Source of the DNA: Bauldia litoralis
GTDB taxonomy: Bacteria > Pseudomonadota > Alphaproteobacteria > Rhizobiales > Kaistiaceae
NCBI GenBank assembly: GCA_945882315.1
Contig: CAMCWB010000025.1
Coordinates: 1 to 49,280, forward strand
DNA: 49,280 nucleotides
Direction: 5' to 3'
Part shown: positions 25,027 to 35,885 of the stretch, one piece after another
How the letters are laid out: each line of letters opens with the position of its first letter
Position numbering within the stretch: the first letter of the stretch is position 1
Notes under the pieces: model-generated
What the model saw: only the letters and a program-made list of their open reading frames with translations
Told to the model about the DNA's origin: nothing
Databases searched by the model: none
Translations under genes and position numbers: made by a program

Positions 25027-26565
25027 TCAGGGCCTCCGGATCCCGTATAGGACGAAGCGTCTGCCGCTGGCGAGTTCGTCCAGCAGGGCGGGTAGCGGAT
25101 TCGGGCCGTGCGGCCCGAGCATGTAGAGAAACTCGTAGTCCTGCGGCCAGGACCGGATGAAGAGCGGCGTTCCCGGCGGCGCGCCCGCCTCGGCGATCTG
25201 CTTCAAAAGCGCGACAGGCGCCGGCCCGGCATGCGGAATCGTGAGCCGCTCCCAGCCGGGGCGGGCCGAGACCGGCTGCTTGCCCTTGGCCGCGAACAGG
25301 TTCGGCACGAAGGCGTCGGCATCGTTCACGGCGAGGATCGGCGCGTTGTAGATCGGATATTCGGAAAGGTTGCCGAAGGGCGGGTCGTCGCCGCTTCCGC
25401 TATGCCCGATCAGCACCCGCGCCCCTTTGCCGAGAAGCTTGAACGAGTCCCTGACGGCGGCATAGTCGCTGCGGTAATCGGTCCATATCCAGGCGACCGT
25501 GGCGATCTGCACCAGCGCAAGCGCGGATACACATCCAAGCGTCACAAGTTGCCATCGCTTATCCGGAAAGGTCACGGAGACGAAGGCCGGCAGGATCAGG
25601 GCGGCGGCGACGAGCACGCGGACATCGACGAAGGAGGTGTCGAGCAATCGCGACGGCATCGCCAGATAGAGGACGGCGAAGCCGATCGCCAACCACGCGC
25701 CGGATTGCACGAAGCGCAAGGCGCCATGCCTGGCGAGGCAATAGATCAGGACGATCAGCACCACGGCGCCGGCAATCGAGAGGATCAGGCTGTAGCCGCT
25801 GAGGACATAGAATGCCCAGCGCGGCTTCATCTCGAGGAACCAGTTGGTCCCCTCGCCGCCGACCGAGCCGCCGGTCAGGGCCATCACGGCGACCAGCGCG
25901 GCCGCCGGCAAGGCCAGGACGGCCAGACGGCCGAGCGTCTCCGGCAAGGGCGATCGCCGCGCGGCGGCCCGCCAGACTTCATGCAGGCCGAGCGCGAAGC
26001 CATAGATGCCCAGCGTGAAGAAATGCGCGGTGAACAGGAGCAGGCAGAAAACCGCGTTGACGGCGAGCCGCGCGGCCCATCCCCGCTCCTGCAGCGCCAG
26101 CGCCGCGGCAATGCCCCAGAGCGCCACGCCGAGGCCGAACTCGAAGTTCAGGAAGCCCCAGGCAAATGGCAGGCTGTACAGGAAGATCACCGCGACGAAG
26201 CCGGCGATGCGGGCCTCTCCCTTGACCACCCGCTCCAGCACCATGGCGCCGCTGACCACCAGCAACTGGCTGAGCAGGGTGAACAGCCGGGTCGCCGTCT
26301 CGACGCCGATGAGGCGGCCGGCCGGTGGGACAATCAGGTCCATCGCCAGATTGGGATAGAGCGCCCAGGTCACCTGATAGAAGGGATGCGCTTCCGGCGT
26401 CCCGTCGCGGGCGAGGATGAACATGCGGGCGAGATGGTTGGGATAATCCACCATCGCCGGAATCGGGGTCAGCAGCAGCGGCATGAAAGCCAGGCCGAGC
26501 AGCACGGCCAGGACGGCACGCGCGAAGACATCGCTTTTGGGCGGCGGAGCCGAAGGTGAGCGCAT
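25027..26565 (-). CDS. Polytopic membrane protein of unknown function
   Basis: A 512-aa inner-membrane protein with about ten predicted hydrophobic spans, starting near residue 16 (AVLAVLLGLAFMPLLLTPIP) and ending near 370, then a soluble C-terminal domain of about 140 residues with GHSGSGDDPPFGNLSEYPIY. The layout (many spans, short conserved MVDYPNHLARMFIL after span 1, then a soluble tail) resembles GT-C type glycosyltransferases and their relatives, but I see no clear catalytic Asp motif, so I give no function. It stands alone between tRNA-His and the phasin gene. Confidence 0.75.
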   Translation of the reverse strand: MRSPSAPPPKSDVFARAVLAVLLGLAFMPLLLTPIPAMVDYPNHLARMFILARDGTPEAHPFYQVTWALYPNLAMDLIVPPAGRLIGVETATRLFTLLSQLLVVSGAMVLERVVKGEARIAGFVAVIFLYSLPFAWGFLNFEFGLGVALWGIAAALALQERGWAARLAVNAVFCLLLFTAHFFTLGIYGFALGLHEVWRAAARRSPLPETLGRLAVLALPAAALVAVMALTGGSVGGEGTNWFLEMKPRWAFYVLSGYSLILSIAGAVVLIVLIYCLARHGALRFVQSGAWLAIGFAVLYLAMPSRLLDTSFVDVRVLVAAALILPAFVSVTFPDKRWQLVTLGCVSALALVQIATVAWIWTDYRSDYAAVRDSFKLLGKGARVLIGHSGSGDDPPFGNLSEYPIYNAPILAVNDADAFVPNLFAAKGKQPVSARPGWERLTIPHAGPAPVALLKQIAEAGAPPGTPLFIRSWPQDYEFLYMLGPHGPNPLPALLDELASGRRFVLYGIRRP

Positions 26566-26701
26566 TGCGAGGCCGGTCCGATGTCCGGCGAGGCGCCAGA
26601 GCGGGCTGATCCGAAACGGATATTGCCCGTCAGTGTGACCGAGACCGGTTCAGGCGAAGTAAATTACCGCCGGCTTTCGGCCGCCGGCCGGTCGCGGACA
26701 T

Positions 26702-26731
26702 AAAAAAAGCCCCGACCTTGCGGGCCGGGGC
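26702..26731 (-). terminator. Intrinsic terminator after the phasin gene
   Basis: On the minus strand GCCCCGGCC, a short loop and GGTCGGGGC are followed by TTTTTTT (26708-26702). It lies 27 bases after the phasin stop codon. Confidence 0.9.
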
Positions 26732-26757
26732 CAGGCATCGCGAACTGTGGGGAAGGC

Positions 26758-27240
26758 TTAGGCGGCCTTCAGATCGTAGAAGCTCTTCTCGACCTGCGCG
26801 GCGACGGGCTTGGTCGCCTCGGTCACGTATTTCTGCGTGATGTCCTGAAGTTCCTTGAACTGGCTGCCGAAGGTGTCGAACTGCTTGCGGGCGAAGGATG
26901 TCTGGAGCTCGATCATCTCGGAAAAGGTCTTCGCGCCGAACAGGCTCATGGCGAAATCGAAGGAGGCGTCGCTGTTGGTCTTGGCGGCATCGAGCGCCTT
27001 GACGCCGAAGGCGAAGGCGCCTTCGCGGGCGGTCTCGTAGTTGCCCTCGACGAGGCCGCTGGCCTCTTCGGCGGCGGTCTTCATCTTGGTGTAGGCGTCG
27101 CGGGCCTGGGTGATCGACTTCTCGGCTAAGTCGCGGAAGACCGCCGGCATCTCGACGGACGGCATCGCCACGCTGAACGCCTCGAAGGTCGGGACGGGGG
27201 CGATCTTGGCAGTCTTCACGGATTTCGGCTGGGTGGGCAT
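26758..27240 (-). CDS. Phasin family protein (polyhydroxyalkanoate granule coat)
   Basis: A 160-aa phasin of the Phasin_2 type, which coats polyhydroxybutyrate granules. The core from about 45 to 150 is amphipathic helix: FRDLAEKSITQARDAYTKMKTAAEEA, FAFGVKALDAAKTNSDASFDFAMSLFGAKTFSEMIELQTSFARKQFD, and TQKYVTEATKPVAAQVEKSF, without tryptophan and low in cysteine, as usual. The start at 27240 (MPTQPKSVK) is preferred to an in-frame start nine codons upstream. A strong terminator follows, and a good promoter with two TGC-N3-GCA motifs precedes it. No phaC or phaR gene is in the window. Confidence 0.92.
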   Translation of the reverse strand: MPTQPKSVKTAKIAPVPTFEAFSVAMPSVEMPAVFRDLAEKSITQARDAYTKMKTAAEEASGLVEGNYETAREGAFAFGVKALDAAKTNSDASFDFAMSLFGAKTFSEMIELQTSFARKQFDTFGSQFKELQDITQKYVTEATKPVAAQVEKSFYDLKAA

Positions 27241-27335
27241 GTTGAATGCGGCTCCTCGAAATAACACGGATAATCACTGGTCGAGGCGCTGCCTCCGCTT
27301 TGCGGAGCCGCACCGGCAGCGATCAGGATGGATGC

Positions 27336-27382
27336 AATATAATCTGCCTTATTGTGCATTGCAACAGAAATAGTGCAGCGCA
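27336..27382 (-). promoter_or_regulatory. Phasin promoter with two TGC-N3-GCA (PhaR-type) sites
   Basis: On the minus strand TTGCAA (27364-27359), 17 bases and TATATT (27341-27336) form a near-consensus promoter about 95 bp upstream of the phasin start. TGC-ATT-GCA (27355-27363) overlaps the -35 box, and TGC-AGC-GCA (27374-27382) lies just upstream. PhaR repressors of alphaproteobacteria bind TGC-rich sites of this form, so repression released by polymer granules is a good guess. Confidence 0.55.
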
Positions 27383-27659
27383 CAAGACGGCTGGATTGGC
27401 GACGGCGCTCTGGGTGGCGTTCATGACCGCGTCGAAGGCTTCTTGGCCTGGCTGCCGCTGTTATCCGCCGCATCGCGCATTTTGATCGGGGATATCGAAG
27501 CGAGTGAACTGCATCGGCCCGGCGTCCTTGCTACAATGAGCATGACGCCGGGAGAACAGGTCGACCCGGCGGGCGGACCAGGGCGGCGGAATTAACCACT
27601 CCGGCGAAGAGTGGTGCAGGGCTCCCCGGATGCGTGGACCAGCCCGAAACTCCGCGGTA
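27383..27659. other. Intergenic stretch between phasin and kinase genes
   Basis: I see no gene, RNA or repeat in this part of the gap. A single TTAACC half-site, the type bound by CtrA, is at 27592-27597; the full box lies at 27660. Confidence 0.5.
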
Positions 27660-27674
27660 TTAACAGTTTCTTAA
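27660..27674 (+). promoter_or_regulatory. CtrA-type box (TTAA-N7-TTAA) upstream of the kinase gene
   Basis: TTAA-CAGTTTC-TTAA is a perfect match to the full CtrA recognition site of alphaproteobacteria. It lies 52 bases upstream of the start codon of the PdhS-type kinase. Position and perfect match suggest that CtrA controls this kinase, which would close a feedback loop because PdhS-class kinases act upstream of CtrA. Confidence 0.65.
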
Positions 27675-27726
27675 GTATCGACATACCGGCGCGAAGGGGC
27701 GTTCGCGAGGACGGACTGCAATCGCA

Positions 27727-30834
<3,108 letters not shown>

Positions 30835-30868
30835 AGCGCGTTTCACGATTTGCCAGAAGCGCTGGGAT

Positions 30869-31182
30869 ACCCTCTCCCATAGGGAGAGGGCTTTGAGCCT
30901 TAATGAGCGGAGCGAATTTAGGCGAGAAGGGTGAGGGGCTGGAGCGGTTCGGATTGCTGGAGGGCTTCGCCGCCGGGAGCAAATAACTTGCGCCTTAACC
31001 CCTCACCCCGGCGCGCTAAGTCGCTACGCTCCTAAGCGCGCCGGCCCTCTCCCTATGGAGACCTTTGCACAACCTCGCAAGGCGCGGGACAGACCGGATT
31101 CGAAGAGAGAACGGATCGGAATCAACCCAAGAACATCCGCCTCGCTCTGTTAGGTTATGCAAAGGTCTCCTATGGGAGAGGG
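30869..31182. repeat. CCCTCTCCC palindromic repeat pair, family A copy 4, interrupted by a MITE
   Basis: The left unit (30869-30942) starts ACCCTCTCCC-ATA-GGGAGAGGG. The right unit begins AACCCCTCACCCC near 30998 and should close with CCCTCTCCC-TAT-GGGAGAGGG, but its final hairpin is split by a 114-base element. Removing the element and one TAT restores a perfect hairpin of the kind seen at 8933-8953. Confidence 0.88.
31057..31170. mobile_element. 114-bp MITE with terminal inverted repeats
   Basis: The ends are GGAGACCTTTGCACAACCT and AGGTTATGCAAAGGTCTCC, inverted repeats of 19 bases with one mismatch. TAT lies on both sides (31054-31056 and 31171-31173) and looks like a 3-bp target duplication, though up to 7 bp (CCTATGG) could be read if the ends are drawn shorter. 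There is no room for a transposase. The ends match the right end of the IS at 1-137, so that IS type probably mobilises this element. Confidence 0.85.
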
Positions 31183-31233
31183 TGACCGGCCGATTCCGTC
31201 GATCGATGAACCGCCCTAGACCGCCGCTCCGGC

Positions 31234-31266
31234 AAAAGAAAACGCCGCGGTCTTGCGGCCGCGGCG
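31234..31266 (-). terminator. Intrinsic terminator after the TadG-like gene
   Basis: On the minus strand CGCCGCGG and CCGCGGCG pair around an 8-base loop and are followed by TTTTCTTTT. It lies 22 bases after the stop codon of the gene at 31289. Confidence 0.88.
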
Positions 31267-31288
31267 CGTTCCTGATTCGACGTTTCGA

Positions 31289-32878
31289 CTATTTCGAGAT
31301 GCGCAGTTCCTGGATCGAGCCGGCGATATCCATGAACTCGGTCTTCAGCTCATTGATATTGGCGACTTCCTTGAAGTTCTCCGTGCTGGAGGCGCAATTC
31401 TGAAGGACGGCGCTCGAACCGGTCTTCACCTCGACGCGCACCGTATAGATGGTGATGTTGTCGTTCTTCATGTTCTCGCAGAGAAGCGCCAGCCGGCCGT
31501 CGAGCGCGTCGGTGCGCGCCTTCGCCGAAGCCGAGCTGCTGCCGAAATTGCCGAAGCGGTTCTGCCAGAGATAGCCGTAGCCCGAATAGACCGAGTTGTT
31601 CTTGTTGTCGGCATTGCTGTTGTCGGTGTTTTCGTTGTTGCCGTCCGTCATCAGCACGACGACCTTGCGCCACTCGCCGTCGTCATAGGCGACGCCCTTG
31701 GCGAAGGGAGCGTTGGGCGAGAGCGCGTGCCAGCCCCACTGCAGGCCGATATTGATGTGGGTGTTGCCGACCGCGACCATGTCGTCGATGGCATCGTCGA
31801 TCTTCTGGACCGAAGACGTCGAAACGTCGTCGGTCAGCGGGATGATCTCCTGCAGCTCGCAGCCCGAATTCGGGCCGAACTTGTAGCTGAGGTCGGCGGT
31901 GGTACCGGACTTGCCGCCGAACTTGGAAGCATATTTCGCAGGATTGCCCTGCTTGCCCTTCCATTCCTTGTCGGTCTTGTTGACGGCGTCGGTCAGGAGA
32001 TAGTTGTTGTTATAGATATCGTGCCACTTGCCCTTCTTGTCCTCGTACTGGTCGTCCGGTTCGTCCGGAGCAAAATACGGGACGTAGAGTGTGTTGGGCG
32101 TGCCGCTGCTCGGCGGCGCTTCCTCGACGTCATAGGGCGCCGGCCGGCTTTCGACGCAGCCGCCCCACGCGACCTTCATGTTATTGAACAGCGTGAAGCG
32201 GTTGGTGCCGCTATAGGTCGTGCCGTTATCCTTGGTGAAGATGTCGTCATGGACCGACGACCGGGCGCTGGTGTCCATCCAGGCGGCGTTCTTGTAGCCG
32301 GCGCCGACATTGACGGTCTGCGAGAACGGCACCAGCGAGATCCTCAGATCCTTGGGTTCCTTGGTCGCCGTGACGAGCTCGTCGACGAGCGCATGGGCGG
32401 CCTCCTTCAGCTTGGTGAGCTTGGTGCCCTTCATCGAGCCGGTGTTGTCGAGCACGAGCGCCAGCTCGACCTTGCCCATGGAGCGAATGGCCTCGCTGGT
32501 CGTATCGATCGGGATCTCGTCGACACCGAGGAGACGTCCCATCATCGTATCGACGCCGCCCGAAGCCGACGCCAGGACCGTTCCGTCCTCGCCGAGCTTG
32601 ACCGAATTCAGTTGCCAGTAATCGTCATATTCCGGGCCGAGATGGGTCGTGACCCAGTCGTTGACGATCTTGTAGGCGTCGGTGTCGCTCATCTTTGGCT
32701 GGCTGCCGACGGCGAGCACGCCCGCGTCAAGCGCTTCCGACAGCTTGGCGTGGACCTCGCTCGCGCGGCTGTAGTCGACCGCCGCGCCGACAATCCCGCA
32801 GATCGGAACCATCGTCAGTGCGAAAATGGTGGCAAAGTTGCCGCGCTGATCTTTACGGAAATTCCTGAGAGCAAGCAT
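31289..32878 (-). CDS. TadG-like pilus-assembly/vWA-domain protein
   Basis: A 529-aa envelope protein of the TadE/TadG type with a von Willebrand A domain. Residues 4-33 are the TadE/TadG-like anchor (FRKDQRGNFATIFALTMVPICGIVGAA), followed by DYSRASEVHAKL, where the pseudopilin-like segment ends. The vWA starts near 138 (VELALVLDNTGSMKG; MIDAS D-x-T-G-S at 144-148) and includes MTDGNNEN near 410. A long Asn/Gly/Lys/Tyr-rich insertion (about 215-340) with cysteines interrupts the vWA. The start at 32878 follows GGAGG. No tad/cpa genes are nearby, so it is a solitary member. A perfect CtrA box lies 75 bases upstream. Confidence 0.85.
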   Translation of the reverse strand: MLALRNFRKDQRGNFATIFALTMVPICGIVGAAVDYSRASEVHAKLSEALDAGVLAVGSQPKMSDTDAYKIVNDWVTTHLGPEYDDYWQLNSVKLGEDGTVLASASGGVDTMMGRLLGVDEIPIDTTSEAIRSMGKVELALVLDNTGSMKGTKLTKLKEAAHALVDELVTATKEPKDLRISLVPFSQTVNVGAGYKNAAWMDTSARSSVHDDIFTKDNGTTYSGTNRFTLFNNMKVAWGGCVESRPAPYDVEEAPPSSGTPNTLYVPYFAPDEPDDQYEDKKGKWHDIYNNNYLLTDAVNKTDKEWKGKQGNPAKYASKFGGKSGTTADLSYKFGPNSGCELQEIIPLTDDVSTSSVQKIDDAIDDMVAVGNTHINIGLQWGWHALSPNAPFAKGVAYDDGEWRKVVVLMTDGNNENTDNSNADNKNNSVYSGYGYLWQNRFGNFGSSSASAKARTDALDGRLALLCENMKNDNITIYTVRVEVKTGSSAVLQNCASSTENFKEVANINELKTEFMDIAGSIQELRISK

Positions 32879-33181
32879 TTCTGCGCCTCCGCTCGATAAA
32901 TATCTCAGCGTTCCTATTCGCCTCATTTGAGTTGCATTGCAAGCAATCGCGATTAATTTCTGTTTAAAACATAATTTACAATTGTTGTTTGATTAACGGC
33001 TTATCAAGCTGTAACTATGAATTCTATTATTAACATTAGGAATTAATTAACCATGCTTGTTAAGGACTGCCGCGAGGCCGTTTATTCGCTCGCAGCAGAG
33101 GTGGAAAAAAGGCGCATTCCCTGTGCTCCGATTTGATAGGTTCCGGCCGAACGCCTCGCGGCCCGGAGCAATACCTTCCCG
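32879..33181. other. AT-rich divergent intergenic region with CtrA-like sites
   Basis: Between the TadG-like gene (minus) and the AsmA gene (plus), 32925-33060 is far more AT-rich than its surroundings. Besides the perfect box at 32953, it holds TTAACGG-N4-TCAA near 32992 (one mismatch from a CtrA box) and several TTAA half-sites at 33025-33062, including TTAACC. No small gene is seen. Confidence 0.5.
32953..32967. promoter_or_regulatory. CtrA-type box (TTAA-N7-TTAA) upstream of the TadG-like gene
   Basis: TTAA-TTTCTGT-TTAA is a perfect CtrA-type site, 75 bases from the start of the TadG-like gene on the minus strand and 215 bases from the AsmA gene. Pilus genes of the tad/flp type are classic CtrA targets in alphaproteobacteria. 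Because this region is AT-rich, chance matching is more likely than for the site at 27660. Confidence 0.5.
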
Positions 33182-35053
33182 ATGAAGCGGCTGATTGCCC
33201 TCGTCCTCATCCTCGCCGGGCTGATCGTCGCCGCGATCGCGGCCGCGCCGTTCATCGCGGCCACCGATTTCGCCAAGCAGAGGATCGCTGCCCAGATCGC
33301 CGAGTGGACCGGCCATCCGGTAAGCTTCGCCGGCGAACCGCGGGTCGAGCTTTTCCCTTTCCTGTCGCTGACCATCGAGAACGCCCATATCGGCGGCATC
33401 GATGCCGACGCGGGGGAGCCTTTCGTCTCGATGGACCGGCTGACCTGCAAGCTCAGGCTCCTGCCCTTTCTGCTTGGCCGGGTCGACGTTGCGGAATTCC
33501 AGCTGGTGCGGCCGCATTTCCGGCTCGCTATCGCGCCCGACGGCGGCGCGAACTGGCTGATCGACCGCGAGGCAGCCGGCACGGAGCAGAAGCCGGCGCC
33601 GCGGACGTCCAATAGGCGCGATTCCAAACGGCTCGCCGAGACCCGGCTCGGCCGCTTCAACATCGTCGACGGGCTCGTCACCTATGAGGATGCAAGGAAT
33701 GGCCGGCATGAGGAGTTTTCGGGAGTCAGCGCCAACCTGACATGGCCACGGGGAAAGGACTCCGTTTCCGGCAGCGGCGCCTTCCAGTGGCGGAGCGAGA
33801 CGGTCGAATTCAACGTCTCGGTCACCAATCCTCTCGACCTCCTGGCCGGCGGGACGTCGCCGGCGCGCTTCGCCGTCGCCTCGCGCCCGATCCGCTTCTC
33901 CTTCACCGGCATGATGGACACGGAGGGCGCGGCGCGCATGGAGGGGCCGGCGACGGTCACCACGCCGTCGGTCCGGCGTGTCTTTCAATGGCTCGGCATG
34001 ACGATGGACGAAGGCGCCATCCTCGGTGCCGGACTCATCGATGGACCGCTCACCTGGCAGGGCCAGAAAGCCTCCTTCGCGGATGCGCAGCTCGAACTCG
34101 ACGGCAATGTCGCGCGCGGATCGTTCGCCGTGGATTTTACCGAGCAGCGCCCGCGGATCGACGCGGCGCTCGCCTTCCAGCGGCTCGACCTCACCGCCTA
34201 TCTCGAAAGCCTGCAATCGATCGACCGTGTTTCGGCATGGCCGTCGGTGCCCGCCCTCCTGCCGCTTCTCGACATTGCCGATGCCAGGACAGAGCTGACG
34301 GCCGATGAAATCCTGATCGGCACGGCCCGCCTCGGAAAGAGCAGCGCATCCGTCGAGGTGACCGGCGACGGCATCTCCCTGCATCTCGGCGAGGCCAATC
34401 TCTACGGCGGTTCGCTTACGGCCGATGCCAGGCTTGCGGTCGACGCGGGCCGGCTGAGCGGCGAAGCCGACCTCGCGATCGACGGGTCGGAGCTCGGGAT
34501 GATCCTCGATCAGATCGGCGTCTCGCGCGCCGTCGACGGAGTGCTCACCGGCACGGCAAAGATTTCGGCCGCCGGCGCAACGCTGGAGGAAATCGCGGAA
34601 TCGGCCGGAGGATCGGCGCGCTTCGGGATCACCGGGGGCGCACTGGACGGATTCGACCTCTCCGAATTCGCCGCCCTCTCCGGCGCGCCGGGCGTCGACG
34701 ACCCGGAGCCGGAAAAAGACCGGATTCCCTTCAAGACGCTGAGCGGATCCCTGGCGCTTACCGGCGCGGTGCTGACTAGCAACGACCTGCATATCGCCGG
34801 CGACACATTCGAGGCATCGCTGAACGCAAGGCTCGGCCTTGCGACGTCGGCGATCCGGGCGCGCGGCACTCTGGAGGTCGCCAGGGCCAGCAACAGCCCC
34901 AAGATCCGGAACGTCCCCTTCACGATCGGCGGCTCGTGGGACGGGCCGGTGCTGCTGCCGGATTATGAAAGGCTGATCGAAGGCAACGCGGAGGAACGCG
35001 GCATCCCGCCGACCGGCGACTCCTCGCCCGGCTTCGCCGCGCCGCGAGGCTGA
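33182..35053 (+). CDS. AsmA family protein
   Basis: A 623-aa envelope protein of the AsmA family (AsmA/TamB-like lipid-transport bridge proteins). Residues 1-25 are an N-terminal membrane anchor (MKRLIALVLILAGLIVAAIAAAPF), followed by the DFAKQRIAAQIAEWTGHPVSFAGEPRVELFPFLSLTIENAHIGG segment typical of the AsmA start, then long beta-rich repeats and the C-terminal block GVLTGTAKISAAGATLEEIAESAGGSARFGITGGALDGFDLSE that matches AsmA_2. It acts at the inner membrane facing the periplasm and affects outer-membrane lipid balance. The upstream region is AT-rich and divergent from the TadG-like gene. Confidence 0.88.
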   Translation: MKRLIALVLILAGLIVAAIAAAPFIAATDFAKQRIAAQIAEWTGHPVSFAGEPRVELFPFLSLTIENAHIGGIDADAGEPFVSMDRLTCKLRLLPFLLGRVDVAEFQLVRPHFRLAIAPDGGANWLIDREAAGTEQKPAPRTSNRRDSKRLAETRLGRFNIVDGLVTYEDARNGRHEEFSGVSANLTWPRGKDSVSGSGAFQWRSETVEFNVSVTNPLDLLAGGTSPARFAVASRPIRFSFTGMMDTEGAARMEGPATVTTPSVRRVFQWLGMTMDEGAILGAGLIDGPLTWQGQKASFADAQLELDGNVARGSFAVDFTEQRPRIDAALAFQRLDLTAYLESLQSIDRVSAWPSVPALLPLLDIADARTELTADEILIGTARLGKSSASVEVTGDGISLHLGEANLYGGSLTADARLAVDAGRLSGEADLAIDGSELGMILDQIGVSRAVDGVLTGTAKISAAGATLEEIAESAGGSARFGITGGALDGFDLSEFAALSGAPGVDDPEPEKDRIPFKTLSGSLALTGAVLTSNDLHIAGDTFEASLNARLGLATSAIRARGTLEVARASNSPKIRNVPFTIGGSWDGPVLLPDYERLIEGNAEERGIPPTGDSSPGFAAPRG

Positions 35054-35063
35054 TCCGGAGCGA

Positions 35064-35885
35064 TCAGGGCGTCGCCATTGCCATGCGTTCGGCGCGGCGC
35101 CGTTCGACTTCCTGCCGCTTGGTGATGATCGAGGCGGCGATCACGCCGACCGTGACGATGCCGATCAGGATCGTACAGACCGCATTGATCTCCGGCGTCA
35201 CGCCGAGCCGCACCTGGCTGTAGATGCGCATCGGCAGCGTCGTCGCGCCGGGTCCGGTGACGAAGCTCGCAATCACCAGATCGTCCAGCGACAGGGTGAA
35301 GGCGAGCATCCAGCCGGCGACGACACCAGGCAGGATGATCGGCAGGGTGATCAGGAAAAACGTCTTCAGCGGCGGACAGCCGAGATCGAGCGCCGCCTCT
35401 TCGAGCGTGCGGTCGAAGGTGACGAGCCGCGACTGGACGACGATCGCGACGAAGCATGTCGAGAAGGTGATGTGGGCGAGCAGGATCGTCCAGAAGCCGC
35501 GGGCAAACCCCATGGCGACGAAGAGCAGCAGAAGCGACAGGCCGGTGATCACGTCGGGCATGACGAGCGGCGCGTAGATCATGCCCGAGAAGAGCGTCCT
35601 GCCACGGAAGCGGCCGAAGCGGACAAGGGCGATCGCCGCCAGCGTGCCGAGGATCGTCGCGACGGTCGCCGACAACAGCGCGACGCGCAAGGTCACCCAG
35701 GCGGCGTCCATCAGCGCTTCGTTGCGGAAGAGCTCGCCATACCATTTGGTCGACCAGCCACCCCAGACGGTGACCAGCCGCGACTCGTTGAAGGAGTAAA
35801 TGACGAGAAGGACGATCGGCAGATAGAGGAAGGCAAAGCCGAGCGTCACCGAGGTGAGATTGAAGAAGGAGAAACGGCGGATCAT
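35064..35885 (-). CDS. potI: Putrescine/spermidine ABC transporter permease
   Basis: The second permease of the polyamine importer, 273 aa with six hydrophobic spans (PotI/PotC type). The ATPase-contact loop reads TLEEAALDLGCPPLKTFFLITLPIILPG, the EAA motif. Span 1 is LTSVTLGFAFLYLPIVLLVIYSFNES, the family start. ATG 35885 is chosen; its first bases overlap the stop of the first permease by four, so translation is coupled. It is the last gene of the potF-G-H-I set. Confidence 0.94.
   Translation of the reverse strand: MIRRFSFFNLTSVTLGFAFLYLPIVLLVIYSFNESRLVTVWGGWSTKWYGELFRNEALMDAAWVTLRVALLSATVATILGTLAAIALVRFGRFRGRTLFSGMIYAPLVMPDVITGLSLLLLFVAMGFARGFWTILLAHITFSTCFVAIVVQSRLVTFDRTLEEAALDLGCPPLKTFFLITLPIILPGVVAGWMLAFTLSLDDLVIASFVTGPGATTLPMRIYSQVRLGVTPEINAVCTILIGIVTVGVIAASIITKRQEVERRRAERMAMATP

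Noticed and set aside
31253-32899. Plus-strand open frame of 548 codons opposite the TadG-like gene
   Set aside because: The minus strand encodes a full TadG/vWA protein with MIDAS; the other has no pattern.
33047-34792. Minus-strand open frame of 581 codons opposite the AsmA gene
   Set aside because: Arg/Gly/Asp-rich shadow of a clear AsmA protein.
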